Notes: generated by a model from the letters alone, not told the origin. 38,151 nucleotides of DNA from Olavius algarvensis Delta 4 endosymbiont (GCA_905176665.1 CAJINA010000041.1:1-38151); one strand, 5' to 3'. Shown: positions 8,479 to 18,477, counted from the first letter of the stretch. Made by a program: numbers and translations.

Positions 8479-9327
8479 ATGTTTAAGGAATTGGAAGCCA
8501 TATACTCGAAACCCGCACCATTCGAATTTTATACGGCCGCAGAACTTTGGGCGGATAGCCATACATCCGAAAAAATGCTGGAATATCATCTAAATGAATC
8601 CATCGACCTCTCGTCTCGAAATACTGAATTTATCGACAGGTCGGTTGCCTGGATCATTTCTCATTTTGGTGTCGAAGCAACGACTATGATTGCTGACTTT
8701 GGTTGCGGACCGGGTTTGTATACAATCCGGTTCGCCGAAGCAGGGGCGGACGTTACCGGGATAGACTTTTCCGCACGATCGATTCGGTATGCCGGGGATC
8801 AGGCTGCTGCAAGAGGGTTGCGGATCGACTACATTTGTCAGAATTACCTGGCGTTTGACACCGATAAACAGTTTGACCTGATTACCATGATTTTTTGTGA
8901 TTTCTGTGCCCTGAGTCCGTCTCAGCGCGGGGTGTTATTGGCCGGGTTTTACAGGTACCTGAAGCCGGGCGGATCCGTCCTGCTGGATGTGCATTCGTTG
9001 AACACCTTTCACAGCCGTGAAGAAATAGCGACTTACGAAAAAAACCAACTGGACGGCTTCTGGTCTGCTGATGACTATTTCGGGTTTCTGAATATTTTCA
9101 AGTATGCTGAAGAGAAGATCACCCTCGACAAATACACCCTCATTGAGAAAGACCGCACCCGTGTTATCTATAACTGGCTGCAGTATTTCAGCCGGGATAC
9201 GCTCGGCCGGGAATTTGAAGCGGTCGGATTTACCGTGGAAAAGTTCTATTCTGATGTTGCCGGCACGCCGTTTTCAGAAACCTCGCCGGATTTGGCTATT
9301 ATCGCCCGGAAGCCTGAAGTGCGCTAG
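8479..9327 (+). CDS. Class I SAM-dependent methyltransferase
   Basis: A 282-residue Rossmann-fold methyltransferase. Motif I is MIADFGCGPGLYTIRFAEAG (residues about 74-93), followed by VTGIDFSARSI (acidic residue binding the SAM ribose), the FDLITMIFCDFCAL strand and a YLKPGGSVLLDVHS motif after it. The C-terminal half carries the extra strands and the YNWLQYFSRDTLGREFEAVGF segment common in small-molecule methyltransferases. The ATG at 8479 has only a weak ribosome-binding site (AAGGGG). It converges on the histidine kinase gene at 9364. The substrate is unknown. Confidence 0.8.
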   Translation: MFKELEAIYSKPAPFEFYTAAELWADSHTSEKMLEYHLNESIDLSSRNTEFIDRSVAWIISHFGVEATTMIADFGCGPGLYTIRFAEAGADVTGIDFSARSIRYAGDQAAARGLRIDYICQNYLAFDTDKQFDLITMIFCDFCALSPSQRGVLLAGFYRYLKPGGSVLLDVHSLNTFHSREEIATYEKNQLDGFWSADDYFGFLNIFKYAEEKITLDKYTLIEKDRTRVIYNWLQYFSRDTLGREFEAVGFTVEKFYSDVAGTPFSETSPDLAIIARKPEVR

Positions 9328-9363
9328 CTAATCGCAAGCTCCCACACAACCCGTTGGCCTAAG

Positions 9364-11919
9364 CTATTCGCCGTCGAGCGCTTTGCGTACGGACTTGGCC
9401 AGTTCGGTTCGCAAGACCGGTTTGGAGAGTAACGCGCGAATGCCCAAGGCGCGCGCCTTTTCTTTGGTGATCAACTCACTGAAGCCGGTACACAGAATCG
9501 CCGGCATCTGGGGGCGGATTGCAAACACCTGTTGAATCAATTCCAAACCGGTCAAGTGGGGCATGGTCATATCCGTGACCACTAAATCATATTGATCCGA
9601 ATCCGTCTCAAATGCTGCGAGCGCATCTTGGCTGTTCGTATAGGCCAGTACCTGGTAGCCGAGGCTTTCCAGGGATAGTTGCAGCATTTCCAATATTTCC
9701 GCTTCATCGTCGACCACCAGAACTCGTTCGGTGCCGGTGGGGATGGTTTCCTCGACGGATGTATCCAATTTGTCCATTTCGGTTTCGAGACAGGGGAAAT
9801 AGACGTTCGCAGTTGTGCCCTTGCCCGGCTCGCTGTAATACTTGATGTGTCCGTTGAAGCTTTTGACAATACCAAGTACCACTGAAAGCCCCAGCCCGGT
9901 CCCCTCACCTTTTGGCTTGGTGGTAAAATAAGGTGTGAAGATATTTTCGAGGGTGACGCTGTCCATACCATGTCCGGTATCGCTGACCTCAAATTTTACA
10001 TAGCAGCCCGGATCGAATTGCATGTTGCTAAAGGATATATCCTCTTCAGTAACTCCGATTCTCACCAGACTGACGCCCAACACGCCGCCGGATTCGCGCA
10101 TGGCGTAATAGGCATTGGTGCATAGATTCATGATAATCTGGTGCAGTTGGGTCGGGTCCGCAAGCACACTCCCGCAGTCCGCTTGGATATACTGCCTGAT
10201 TTCAATTGTAGTGGGGATTGAAGATCTCAGCAGTTTGAGGGTTTCCTTGACAATGAGATGCGGTTGCACGGCTTTTATCTCATGATCCACCTGGCGGCTA
10301 AAAAGAAGAATCTGTTGTACCAGGTCACGCGCCCGCAACCCGGCCTTGATGACACCTTGTTGCATATCGAGCAAAGGACTGCCGGATGGCAGGTCCACTT
10401 TCACCATTTCGGCGTATCCCAAAATGGCGCCTAATATGTTATTGAAATCATGGGCTATACCGCCTGCAAGGGTGCCCAGCGATTCCATTTTTTGCGCTTG
10501 CCGCAGCTGCATTTCAAGTTTTTTCTGTTGCTTTTCATAGCGGACCCTCTCGCTGATATCTTTGGCATAGGCGAAATAATTATCTTTGCCGTCGAACTTC
10601 AGGGTGTTGGCGGTGATTTCTACGGGAAAAACCTGCCCATCTTTTTTCTTAAAACGCGTTTCAAAGAATACGGAATTCTTTTCTTTCAAATTTTTGGCAA
10701 ACTCGGGCCAGGCTTCGGCGGTTAACTCCAGATCAAAATCACCCACCTGCATGGTGGTAAATTCTTCTTGCGAGTAGCCAAGAGAGCGGCAGACCGCCTC
10801 ATTGACATAGAGAATTCGCGAATCGTCATCAACCCAGAAGAACAGGTCGACACTTTGTTCGATCCAGCGCTGCATGAGCTGCAGCTTCCTGTCCAGCTGT
10901 CTGCGTACGGAAATATCGCGAACGATGGCCTGGATAAACCTTTGGGACTCGATATCAATCAAACTCAGGCTGATTTCAGCATCGAAAGCCTCCCCATTAT
11001 ATCTCGTGTGCCGCCATTCAAAAACATCCGCCTGACCGTTTTGCACGGCCGTAATCTTTTCCACGGCTTTTTGGGCCGAATCTCTACCGTCTGGTTGCAG
11101 GGGGGGCGAGAACTTATCGGGCGCTTGTCCGACAATCTGCTCACGCGTGCATCCAAAAACTTCGAGGGTTTTCTGATTACACTCGATGAATTGATTGTCC
11201 TGCATAATCAGGATGGCGTCATTGGCCGATTCGAATAGCGTTCGGTAGCGGTTCTCACTTTCCTCCAAAGCGATTTCCGCCTGTTTATTCGCGGTCAGGT
11301 CGTAGAATACGCCTAGAATGCGTTCATGGAGGAGGGCTCCCGCTATGGCTACGAAGCGGGTGGATCCATCTTTGCAGGTAACGGTGGCCTCGACCGGTTC
11401 GATCTCGGAACCGCTGTCTTGTGCACTTTGAACTGCGCTTTCCCACCGGTCGGCAACTGATTGCCGATAGCCCGGATCCGGGTACGCCAGCTGAAACCAG
11501 CGCTCGACAGTCGGGGCATCCTCTACGGTATATCCGAACAACTCGCGGAATTTAGGGTTACTGTATTGGATATTTCCTTTATCATCGGCCCAGGAAACGG
11601 CTGTCGGCAGGGCTTCCATTAAAGAGAGAAGGTGTTGTTGGCTGTGTTGGAGGGCGTCTTGGACCTCAAAGTATCTTTTGATGTCCTTATGAAGCAAGAT
11701 ATAGATAATGTAGCTTGTCACCAGAACGAAAATCCAGCCTTTGACCATCTGCAACCGGGTCATGGTTTCGATATCGTTGACGACGACGGATAGTATCTGG
11801 TCTGAAAACAAGATCCACAGGACCGAGATACCCGCGTAAATCAATGCCACTTTAAGGGCCGTCTTTTTTAGCGATTGTTCGGGAATCGCCGTACCTTCAA
11901 AGGTGGAATCACCGGACAT
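9364..11919 (-). CDS. Membrane hybrid sensor histidine kinase, PAS-PAS-PAS-HK-REC
   Basis: An 851-residue hybrid kinase. Two membrane segments (about residues 22-45 and 62-78) enclose a very short external loop. Three PAS domains follow (about 85-215, 220-340 and 345-465), then the dimerisation motif LGTLAGGIAHDFNNILGAILGY with phospho-His near 489. The ATPase boxes are visible (N box IIMNLCTNAYYAM, G boxes VSDTGHGMD and GEGTGLGLSVVLGI). The C-terminal receiver has its Asp near 782 in DLVVTDMTMP and a LLSKPV lysine. The family phosphorylates partner receivers or Hpt proteins. It is the last gene of the sensory cluster; the signal is unknown but is likely read by the PAS domains rather than outside the cell. 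Confidence 0.9.
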   Translation of the reverse strand: MSGDSTFEGTAIPEQSLKKTALKVALIYAGISVLWILFSDQILSVVVNDIETMTRLQMVKGWIFVLVTSYIIYILLHKDIKRYFEVQDALQHSQQHLLSLMEALPTAVSWADDKGNIQYSNPKFRELFGYTVEDAPTVERWFQLAYPDPGYRQSVADRWESAVQSAQDSGSEIEPVEATVTCKDGSTRFVAIAGALLHERILGVFYDLTANKQAEIALEESENRYRTLFESANDAILIMQDNQFIECNQKTLEVFGCTREQIVGQAPDKFSPPLQPDGRDSAQKAVEKITAVQNGQADVFEWRHTRYNGEAFDAEISLSLIDIESQRFIQAIVRDISVRRQLDRKLQLMQRWIEQSVDLFFWVDDDSRILYVNEAVCRSLGYSQEEFTTMQVGDFDLELTAEAWPEFAKNLKEKNSVFFETRFKKKDGQVFPVEITANTLKFDGKDNYFAYAKDISERVRYEKQQKKLEMQLRQAQKMESLGTLAGGIAHDFNNILGAILGYAEMVKVDLPSGSPLLDMQQGVIKAGLRARDLVQQILLFSRQVDHEIKAVQPHLIVKETLKLLRSSIPTTIEIRQYIQADCGSVLADPTQLHQIIMNLCTNAYYAMRESGGVLGVSLVRIGVTEEDISFSNMQFDPGCYVKFEVSDTGHGMDSVTLENIFTPYFTTKPKGEGTGLGLSVVLGIVKSFNGHIKYYSEPGKGTTANVYFPCLETEMDKLDTSVEETIPTGTERVLVVDDEAEILEMLQLSLESLGYQVLAYTNSQDALAAFETDSDQYDLVVTDMTMPHLTGLELIQQVFAIRPQMPAILCTGFSELITKEKARALGIRALLSKPVLRTELAKSVRKALDGE

Positions 11920-12240
11920 TTTTACCCTCCGACCAAGTTAGCTGTTAGTTTCTAAAGGGGGGCGTGTAGATGTGAAATTCGAAACCTTGCCTGGATATGA
12001 CGCCCAGACCTATCTTAATCCAGATGGGTCGGGATTAAAATTGTTTATTTGAAATTTAGGCGGTTTGAATTAGCCGGCCCTGGAAATGTCTTGGTGAGAT
12101 ATTTGGGAAAAGAGTAAAAAACTAAATAATTATAAGCATCAACAACATACATAGGCGGCACATTCGGGAAAATTTGTATGATTAAGCCAGAGGTTTGCCA
12201 GAGAAAATGACAACTCTAAAAACGGCCTTCAAACGTCCCT
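11920..12240. other. Intergenic region, 321 bp
   Basis: No gene is visible. It must hold the promoter of the kinase at 9364-11919 unless that gene is read through from 12933. A 7-bp dyad, TTAATCC at 12015-12021 with GGATTAA at 12032-12038, lies within it without a T-run; its role is unclear. The right half (about 12110-12190) is AT-rich. Confidence 0.4.
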
Positions 12241-12933
12241 TTAATGCAGACGCCGCAAACGGGAAAAGATGGCCTCAGGATGCTTTTTTTTATCTGCATA
12301 AAATACGTTTTTACAGTCTGAGCAGATCGTGTGGGTAAAATCGGATTCCGTATGCGCGCGGACATAAGCATCCAGCGGCCACCAGCGCCCGTTATCATCG
12401 CGAATGCGTTTGCAGCCGCTGCAGATTGGCAGCAACTTCTGGAGTACCTTTATTTCTTCTAATAGCCGTTCTTTTTCGGCTAACGCTTCAACCAGTTTTG
12501 TGTTTAGCTGTTCCTGCTGCTCTTCGGCTTTTTTGCGAGCGGTGATGTCGCGCGTAATTCCAATAATTTTAAGCGACTGATGAGGTTCCTGGACAAACTT
12601 TGCCCTAATTTCGACCCAATAGGTGTTCCCGGCTTTATCGACCACCTGGAGCTCGAGCGACCGGGGCACATGCTTCCCACGTTCATAGGCCATCATTTCG
12701 CTTTTTAGCAACACCAGGGCCTTTTTGGCAGATGCCACGGTCAGTTCCTCAAAAATTGATTTACCGAGGAGTTCTGCAGCAGTGTATCCGCTTAATTTGC
12801 CAACCGGGGGTGCTGAATATTCGTATACCATGGTTTCGGCATCTATGACCCAGATGGAATCCACTAAATTTTCAGTGAGCAGGCGGTTTTGTCTTTCAAG
12901 TTCTTTTAGTCTGTGTTGAATCGATTTAGCCAT
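12241..12933 (-). CDS. PAS-domain protein with C-terminal double-CxxC module
   Basis: A 230-residue soluble protein. Residues about 15-140 form one PAS/PAC domain (LVDSIWVIDAETMVYEYSAP to KIIGITRDITARKKAEEQ), followed by a coiled coil (about 140-165). The C-terminus is LPICSGCKRIRDDNG then ICSDCKNVFY: two CxxC pairs about 40 residues apart, suggesting a small zinc- or cluster-binding module. There is no kinase or output domain. The same module ends the membrane protein at 16782-17663, so the two probably act in the same kind of signalling. The ATG has no strong ribosome-binding site. Confidence 0.8.
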   Translation of the reverse strand: MAKSIQHRLKELERQNRLLTENLVDSIWVIDAETMVYEYSAPPVGKLSGYTAAELLGKSIFEELTVASAKKALVLLKSEMMAYERGKHVPRSLELQVVDKAGNTYWVEIRAKFVQEPHQSLKIIGITRDITARKKAEEQQEQLNTKLVEALAEKERLLEEIKVLQKLLPICSGCKRIRDDNGRWWPLDAYVRAHTESDFTHTICSDCKNVFYADKKKHPEAIFSRLRRLH

Positions 12934-13086
12934 TGGCGATACCTCAGATGTACCAATAATTAAAACTGCTTCCGCCCCAGGGGACGCTGAACAAAATTCA
13001 ATTCAAGACCATTTGCGGTCCTGATTACTTTTCCCACCTTTTAATGCGCAGGCAAATTTCGTCTTTTGGAAATTGAGAAATTTGCT

Positions 13087-13449
13087 TCAGATTAGGGCCT
13101 GAACGGCATCTATCAAGTCGGCGTATGTAAACGGCTTGGTTAGAGTGACGTTTGCCCCTATCTGCTGGGCGACCTTCAAATGATTCCCGGCACTAACCCG
13201 GCCCCCGCCGGATATGGCAATGATTTTGACTTCGGGGTAATCCTTTCTGAGAGCCGCAATAGTTTCGATTCCCCCCGTACCGGGCATCAGAATGTCTGTG
13301 ATAATGAGATCGGCAGGACTGTCCTGGTTCATCTGCAACCCTTCAGCTCCGTCATGAGCGGTGTTCACATCATAACCAATTGGCACTAAGGCGTGCGTCA
13401 GCATATCAGCAACCTGTACATCATCTTCGATAATGAGAACTCTATCCAT
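13087..13449 (-). CDS. Single-domain response regulator
   Basis: A 120-residue CheY-like receiver without output domain. The acidic pocket is Glu8-Asp9-Asp10, the phospho-acceptor is Asp52 in LIITDILMPGTGG, and the conserved Lys is in LTKPF. The ATG follows AAAGGGAG. It lies 30 bp downstream of the binding-protein-like gene at 13480-14466, so they are probably co-transcribed. It is a natural phospho-partner for the hybrid kinases at 14627 and 9364. Confidence 0.9.
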   Translation of the reverse strand: MDRVLIIEDDVQVADMLTHALVPIGYDVNTAHDGAEGLQMNQDSPADLIITDILMPGTGGIETIAALRKDYPEVKIIAISGGGRVSAGNHLKVAQQIGANVTLTKPFTYADLIDAVQALI

Positions 13450-13479
13450 TCTGGGCCACTCCCTTTCTAATAAATGAGC

Positions 13480-14466
13480 TTAATCTTGTGTTTCGCATAA
13501 GTTGGTTTCACTACTGCTTGAATCAATTCTATTTCCCTGCCCTATCCATAAAGCTTCGTCTTCAAGAGGGGTATCCTTCGATAGCATGGGATTGTCTACT
13601 CTGAAAATTTTACGGTTCGCCAGGCCCGCCTGTTCTAAGCTTGATTCATGGTACGCTCGAAACAGTCTTTCAAAACTGCCGTCCAGGATCATATGATGTA
13701 AACCGGCCTCAATCCTTTGAGCCAGCCGGGGGCTCTTCTTGCTGACAAAAATGTAGGTCGGTTGTGGGAGATAAAGCGCCAGGCGCGGCTCAATGACCAT
13801 GTCCGGCAGGTGGTGGAATCTTTCGTTATATTCTCTGAAAATTTCGTTTACCCCACGGGGAAAGTAGTCGAAGCGGTCTGCCATGAGCATTGTAAACAGG
13901 CCCTCATAATTGCTGCCGGTAACGATTTGGAATCCGAGCCTGGCCATTGCCTCGGTGGTGGACCACTGCTGGTGCAGGCCGGCCTTCAACCGTTTTAATT
14001 GATCCAATGATTCGATATTGCCGAATTTTTCAATATCATGCCTTTTGATCAAGAAGAGCCGATACCCGAGCAGGCCCTTCAGTACAGGAATCCGGATCGG
14101 TAGTGTTTTTTCTTCCCATTCCGGCCGCGTTGGCACGATATGTACATTTACTCTGCGGCCGGACATTATCTCAACCAAGGCGCGATTGCGTTGGGTACCC
14201 TGTAGGGTAAAAACAATATCGAAATTGCCATAATGCGGTTTTGTTTTTTCCAGGGCAAGCTTCAAAAGTGCGTTGTTATACAGGTGGCGTTGATCCAGTG
14301 CAGAGTGCGGTTGGAATATGCGAATCACATCTTGCGCCTGAACATCTCGGGCAGCTAAAAGCCCCCAAATCAGGCTTGTTAGGACCATTGCGAAACCACA
14401 GGCCCATTTCGGACTAAATTCAAAATTATGCAATTTACTATAGATCATTGTTTTAAAAGTGAGCAC
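13480..14466 (-). CDS. Periplasmic substrate-binding-like protein
   Basis: About 328 residues with an N-terminal hydrophobic signal segment (GFAMVLTSLIWGLLAARDVQA), then a family-3-type solute-binding fold: DVIRIFQPHSALDQRHLYNNALLKLAL, the RRVNVHIVPTRPEW segment and KSPRLAQRIEAGLHHMILDG near the end. No transporter permease or ATPase is near; the neighbours are kinases and a receiver, so it more likely feeds a signalling pathway than an importer. The frame opens at a GTG; an internal ATG six codons later (MIYSKLH) is an alternative. The ligand is unknown. Confidence 0.75.
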   Translation of the reverse strand: MLTFKTMIYSKLHNFEFSPKWACGFAMVLTSLIWGLLAARDVQAQDVIRIFQPHSALDQRHLYNNALLKLALEKTKPHYGNFDIVFTLQGTQRNRALVEIMSGRRVNVHIVPTRPEWEEKTLPIRIPVLKGLLGYRLFLIKRHDIEKFGNIESLDQLKRLKAGLHQQWSTTEAMARLGFQIVTGSNYEGLFTMLMADRFDYFPRGVNEIFREYNERFHHLPDMVIEPRLALYLPQPTYIFVSKKSPRLAQRIEAGLHHMILDGSFERLFRAYHESSLEQAGLANRKIFRVDNPMLSKDTPLEDEALWIGQGNRIDSSSSETNLCETQD

Positions 14467-14626
14467 GGTGCTGTTTGCGAAAAGACAAACCGCCGTTCAT
14501 CAATTTGTCGGTGTATCAATTTCAATTGGTCGATGTGTAGAAAACCGACCTCATGCCGGTCCATTTGCTGCGGTATAAATATTTTAAGAGTTGGCTCCAT
14601 CGCACTATAAGGAGGATTATTAGGCA

Positions 14627-16699
14627 CTAGACCTTAACCGCACTTTCGTCGAGGACGTTTCTCACCAGATTGGCCATTTCTTTTATGATAATCGGTTTCA
14701 TCAGGATTGCTTTGATGCCGATTTTTTCAGCCGCCTCTTCAGTTATCTGGGTGCTGTAGCCGGAACAGAGTATGATTGGAATGTCTGGACGGATGGCAAT
14801 GAGTTCCTTGGCGAGCTTGTCACCGGTCATTTGCGGCATGGTCAGATCGGTAATGACCAGATCAAACTGTTCCGGTTGTGATTTGAACAATTCGAGCGCT
14901 TCCAGGCTGCTCACCCGGCTGACAACCGTGTAGCCTATATTTTCCAAAAGTAGTTTTCCGATCTCAACAATATCGGGTTCATCGTCAATGATCAGAACAT
15001 GCTCCTGGCCCCTGGGAAGAGGTTCCTGGATATCGACTTCAGATTCAGCCTGATTTTCGATTATAGGCAGATCGACCTTAAATATAGACCCTTTTCCAAA
15101 TTGACTGCTGACATGAATAATGCCGCCATAATCTTTCACGATACCATGGACAGCTGAAAGGCCCATGCCCGCCCCCTGGCCTCTCTCTTTGGTGGTAAAA
15201 AAAGGATCATAGATACGTTCCATCGTCTCGGGCGCCATGCCCTCACCCGTATCGCTGATCGTAAGTTCGATGTAGGCACCCGGGTCTATGCCGGGGTATA
15301 AGTTCTCATATTCGGTCGGCAAGCGGATATCTCGTAACTGTACATGCAGTGTCCCGCCGGTATTCCGCATGGCATACCCGGCGTTTGAACAAAGATTCAT
15401 GACAATCTGGTGGAGTTTGGTTGCATCGCCCATTACCTTGGAATCGCTGGCAAGATCATGCTTGATTTCTATCGTTGTAGGTAAAGAGGCGCGCAACAGC
15501 TTCAGGGTTTCTTTTACAATCGATCTCACGGGCACCGGCATCAGGGTTTGTTCCGTCTGGCGGCTGAAAGCCAGTATCTGCTCGACCAGATCTTTGGCGC
15601 GGTTTCCGGCGCGTAATATGTTTTCAATGTACCCTGCCAGGAGCGCCTTTTGGGGTAGTTCCAGTTGGGCCAGTTCTGCAAATCCCAGAATGGCGGAAAG
15701 AATATTGTTAAAATCATGGGCAATACCGCCGGCCAGAGTGCCGATGGCCTCCATCTTTTGAACCTGAACCAGTTGATTTTCCAACTTGGAGCGCTCCTCT
15801 TCTGCCTTGACTCTGACACTGATATCCCGACCATAGGCGAAAAAGTGATCTCGGCCTTCAAACTTCAACGCATTCGCAGCGATCTCGACGGGGAAACTTG
15901 TGCCGTTCTTTCTGCGCAGACGGCTCTCGAAGCAGAGGTTTCTTTCGGATTTCAATTTGGAAGCAAAACCGGGCCAGGCTGCCCGGGGGAGCGTCAGGTC
16001 GAAATCACTGACCCGCATGTCACGAAGTTCGCCAAGGCTATAACCCAGAGCCTGACAAACCGTCTTATTTACATATAAGACCTGCGAGTCTTCCCGTACC
16101 CAGAAGAACAGGTCTACGCTGTGCTCGACCCAGTGCTGCACAAGGCGGATCTTTTGGTTCCGCCGTTTCCTTTGGGTAACATCACGGACGATCGCCAGTA
16201 TCGTCATCTCTGGTTCACGATCCAATACCGACAGGCTGACTTCCGCGTCAAACGTTTCTCCGCCGGACCGCTGGTGAAGCCAGGCGAAAGTTGTCGGGCC
16301 CTGGCTTTGCAACAGCTTTTTTACGTTCATCAAGACTTTTGATTTGGAAGTGCTGCCATCGTACTGCTGCGGAGGTGATAATTCACAAGGCGTTTTGCCG
16401 ATGAATTCAGCCGGCCCGCAGTCAAAGGTTTCCAGAACCTTCTTATTGCAATCCGTAATTTTGAGATCGGAAACAGACATTGTGAAGATGGCGTCGGGTG
16501 CATTATTAAATAGCGTTCGATAGCGCCTGTCGGTTTCACTTTTCATGGAATTATAGATTTCACAACCTGATTCCCTTCGCAATCCGAGCCTGGAATGTTC
16601 TAAAACGCGACAGTGGTTACCTGTGCTTGGCGTATGCTCGGACACAGAATTCCCATTTCTTTCTTGCTCAAATTTTGACTGAGCGGACTTGGTAGTCAT
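14627..16699 (-). CDS. Cytoplasmic hybrid histidine kinase, PAS-PAS-HK-REC
   Basis: A 690-residue hybrid kinase with no membrane segment. Two PAS domains (about residues 55-175 and 180-300) precede GTLAGGIAHDFNNILSAILGF with phospho-His near 328. An ATPase follows (N box IVMNLCSNAGYAM, ISDTGEGM, GQGAGMGLSAVHG), and a C-terminal receiver has Asp near 616 in DLVITDLTMPQ. The PAS-HK-REC part is clearly paralogous to the kinase at 9364: the motif order and phrases such as EHSVDLFFW recur. That points to a local duplication, with loss or gain of the membrane part. It sits between two binding-protein-like genes, so its signal may come from one of them. Confidence 0.9.
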   Translation of the reverse strand: MTTKSAQSKFEQERNGNSVSEHTPSTGNHCRVLEHSRLGLRRESGCEIYNSMKSETDRRYRTLFNNAPDAIFTMSVSDLKITDCNKKVLETFDCGPAEFIGKTPCELSPPQQYDGSTSKSKVLMNVKKLLQSQGPTTFAWLHQRSGGETFDAEVSLSVLDREPEMTILAIVRDVTQRKRRNQKIRLVQHWVEHSVDLFFWVREDSQVLYVNKTVCQALGYSLGELRDMRVSDFDLTLPRAAWPGFASKLKSERNLCFESRLRRKNGTSFPVEIAANALKFEGRDHFFAYGRDISVRVKAEEERSKLENQLVQVQKMEAIGTLAGGIAHDFNNILSAILGFAELAQLELPQKALLAGYIENILRAGNRAKDLVEQILAFSRQTEQTLMPVPVRSIVKETLKLLRASLPTTIEIKHDLASDSKVMGDATKLHQIVMNLCSNAGYAMRNTGGTLHVQLRDIRLPTEYENLYPGIDPGAYIELTISDTGEGMAPETMERIYDPFFTTKERGQGAGMGLSAVHGIVKDYGGIIHVSSQFGKGSIFKVDLPIIENQAESEVDIQEPLPRGQEHVLIIDDEPDIVEIGKLLLENIGYTVVSRVSSLEALELFKSQPEQFDLVITDLTMPQMTGDKLAKELIAIRPDIPIILCSGYSTQITEEAAEKIGIKAILMKPIIIKEMANLVRNVLDESAVKV

Positions 16700-16781
16700 G
16701 ATTCATTTCCAGCGACCCTCATTCAGTCGGGTCTGAATTAAAGTTCCTATTCACGCTCCAACGGTGTTCTCATTTTAATTT

Positions 16782-17663
16782 TTAGACATCATGCTCTAGT
16801 TCCGGATATAGTTTCCGGGCGCAAGCCGGACAAATACTGTGACTGAACGCAGCATCTGAATGCTCGCTGATGTAGGATTCAATCTGGTTCCAATATCCCT
16901 GGTCATCGCGGATTTTTTTACAGGCCGCACAGATCGGCAACATACCTGTCAATGTTTTGATTTCGGCCATCGCTTTTTGCAGGTCGGCATTGGTTTGATT
17001 CAATAGCCGCATTTTTTCGGAGAGCAGTAAGTTTACTGCCTCCGCTTGTTTTTTTTCACTTTTATAGCTCTGCAAAATGGTTGCCAGGATCGCGTAAATG
17101 ACGGTCGTCGAGACCACCAAGGACAGGTAAACGTCTGTAAAACGCTGCGTTTGGTTGCTGTAACCGGTCACCGTAAGCGGATAATAGTACTCGGTTAAGA
17201 ACAGGAGCGACATGATCGGTAAAAAAAAGTAAAACACTACCTGGCAACGGTCGGTTTTCATAACGACCGACAAGGCCACCAACGCGACCATGGAAATAAA
17301 AGTATCGGGGCCGCTTATGCCCCCATTAAAAAACCAGGTCATGGCCAACAGGAAAGCACCGTTCAAAATGTAAAGCCAAATAAAAGGTCGATAGGATTCG
17401 CGGCGACGGCTATCGTTGTAGAGCAACAGATAGATGATGCCTACCAGGGCCGTGGCCAGCGTAGCAATGAGCGGCAGGCCGACAAAGAGGTTGTTAACGG
17501 CCCCAAACAGGCACCCCAACCCGGCCGCCAAACAGACACCATTGTAGCAGCGATGTTCCAACTCAAACGTATCGCTCGGGCCAATGGCTAGGGCACCTAT
17601 TTTTTTCAGCATGGATAGTTCCATTAATCTACGAGTTCCTTTTTTCCTGGTGCGGACGGACAC
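16782..17663 (-). CDS. Membrane protein with coiled coil and double-CxxC module
   Basis: A 293-residue protein with about six membrane segments in the first 210 residues (for example LATALVGIIYLLLY, YILNGAFLLAMTWFF, VALVALSVVMK, VVFYFFLPIMSLLFL, VVSTTVIYAILATIL). A coiled coil (KSEKKQAEAVNLLLSEKMRLLNQ and onward) leads into LPICAACKKIRDDQG and ICPACARKLYPEL, the same double-CxxC module as the PAS protein at 12241. The membrane part resembles 5/6-TM sensory input domains. No enzymatic domain follows, so it may signal through protein contact. An internal ATG (MLKKIGAL) could be the true start. Confidence 0.75.
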   Translation of the reverse strand: MSVRTRKKGTRRLMELSMLKKIGALAIGPSDTFELEHRCYNGVCLAAGLGCLFGAVNNLFVGLPLIATLATALVGIIYLLLYNDSRRRESYRPFIWLYILNGAFLLAMTWFFNGGISGPDTFISMVALVALSVVMKTDRCQVVFYFFLPIMSLLFLTEYYYPLTVTGYSNQTQRFTDVYLSLVVSTTVIYAILATILQSYKSEKKQAEAVNLLLSEKMRLLNQTNADLQKAMAEIKTLTGMLPICAACKKIRDDQGYWNQIESYISEHSDAAFSHSICPACARKLYPELEHDV

Positions 17664-17718
17664 TCACCAACTGGTTGCGTTTAGCGCTGATTGACAGAAA
17701 ATGAGAAAACGATCACAT

Positions 17719-18477
17719 TCAAGGGTTCAACTCTTGCCGGGCTGTCTGGATATACGTTTCAATTAAACCGGCCTTTTTCATCTCTTTCAGGACACCCGAC
17801 AGCGGATCCACCAGATGCCGGTGACGTTTGTGCAGGTACGCATGAATCGTCTGTTCCTCAAAAACACAACAGTGGGATATCCCCGTCAGTTTTAACTTTG
17901 GCGATGACAGCGCCGCCTGCAATGTTCTCTCAATCCCTATGTAGATATCTGTTCTACCCGAGGCCAGTTTCCTTAGTCCCTGCAGCCAGTGACTGACGGC
18001 AGTTATACTTTCAGGCCTGGCTACCATCTGCAGTCGATTTTGAATGCCCAACTGGCCCCGCATATAGTCGATGCGGTAGGGCGTGTCGACCAGACTTTCC
18101 CACCCGCGCAATTGAATGGTCGGGTCGACCACGAAACCGGATATTCTTATGGTAATGATCGGTTCGGTGACCTTCACCAGATTGGGAAACTTACCATTAT
18201 AGCGTGCCCCCCGGGCCAGTTCACCATCGACCTGACCACTGTTGGCCATCAAGCTTGTGCGCTTCGGCGGGTAGTATAGATAAACGAGTTCTTTGCCGAT
18301 ACGCTGAAAAGCATCGATGTACACCAGTTTCAGGGCGAGCCCATCTACGGTATTTTCTTCACGCACAGACGCCATGCGAATCTCTTCTGCGGCGCCGGAG
18401 GGACTTGTCCCAAGCAATCCGACACACCAGATGCCGACAACCAGTAGAATCAATATAAGTGGTCTTATTTTTCGCAT
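17719..18477 (-). CDS. Periplasmic substrate-binding-like protein
   Basis: A 252-residue protein with a signal peptide (ILILLVVGIWCVGLLGTSPSGAA) and a family-3-type binding fold: EIRMASVREENTVDGLALKLVYIDAFQRIGKEL, then the VDGELARGARYNGKFPNLVKV segment and DIYIGIERTLQAAL. It is an orphan, with no permease or ATPase nearby. It is the first gene of the run of minus-strand sensory genes and lies 55 bp upstream of the 6-TM protein at 16782-17663. A sensory role is inferred from context. Confidence 0.75.
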   Translation of the reverse strand: MRKIRPLILILLVVGIWCVGLLGTSPSGAAEEIRMASVREENTVDGLALKLVYIDAFQRIGKELVYLYYPPKRTSLMANSGQVDGELARGARYNGKFPNLVKVTEPIITIRISGFVVDPTIQLRGWESLVDTPYRIDYMRGQLGIQNRLQMVARPESITAVSHWLQGLRKLASGRTDIYIGIERTLQAALSSPKLKLTGISHCCVFEEQTIHAYLHKRHRHLVDPLSGVLKEMKKAGLIETYIQTARQELNP

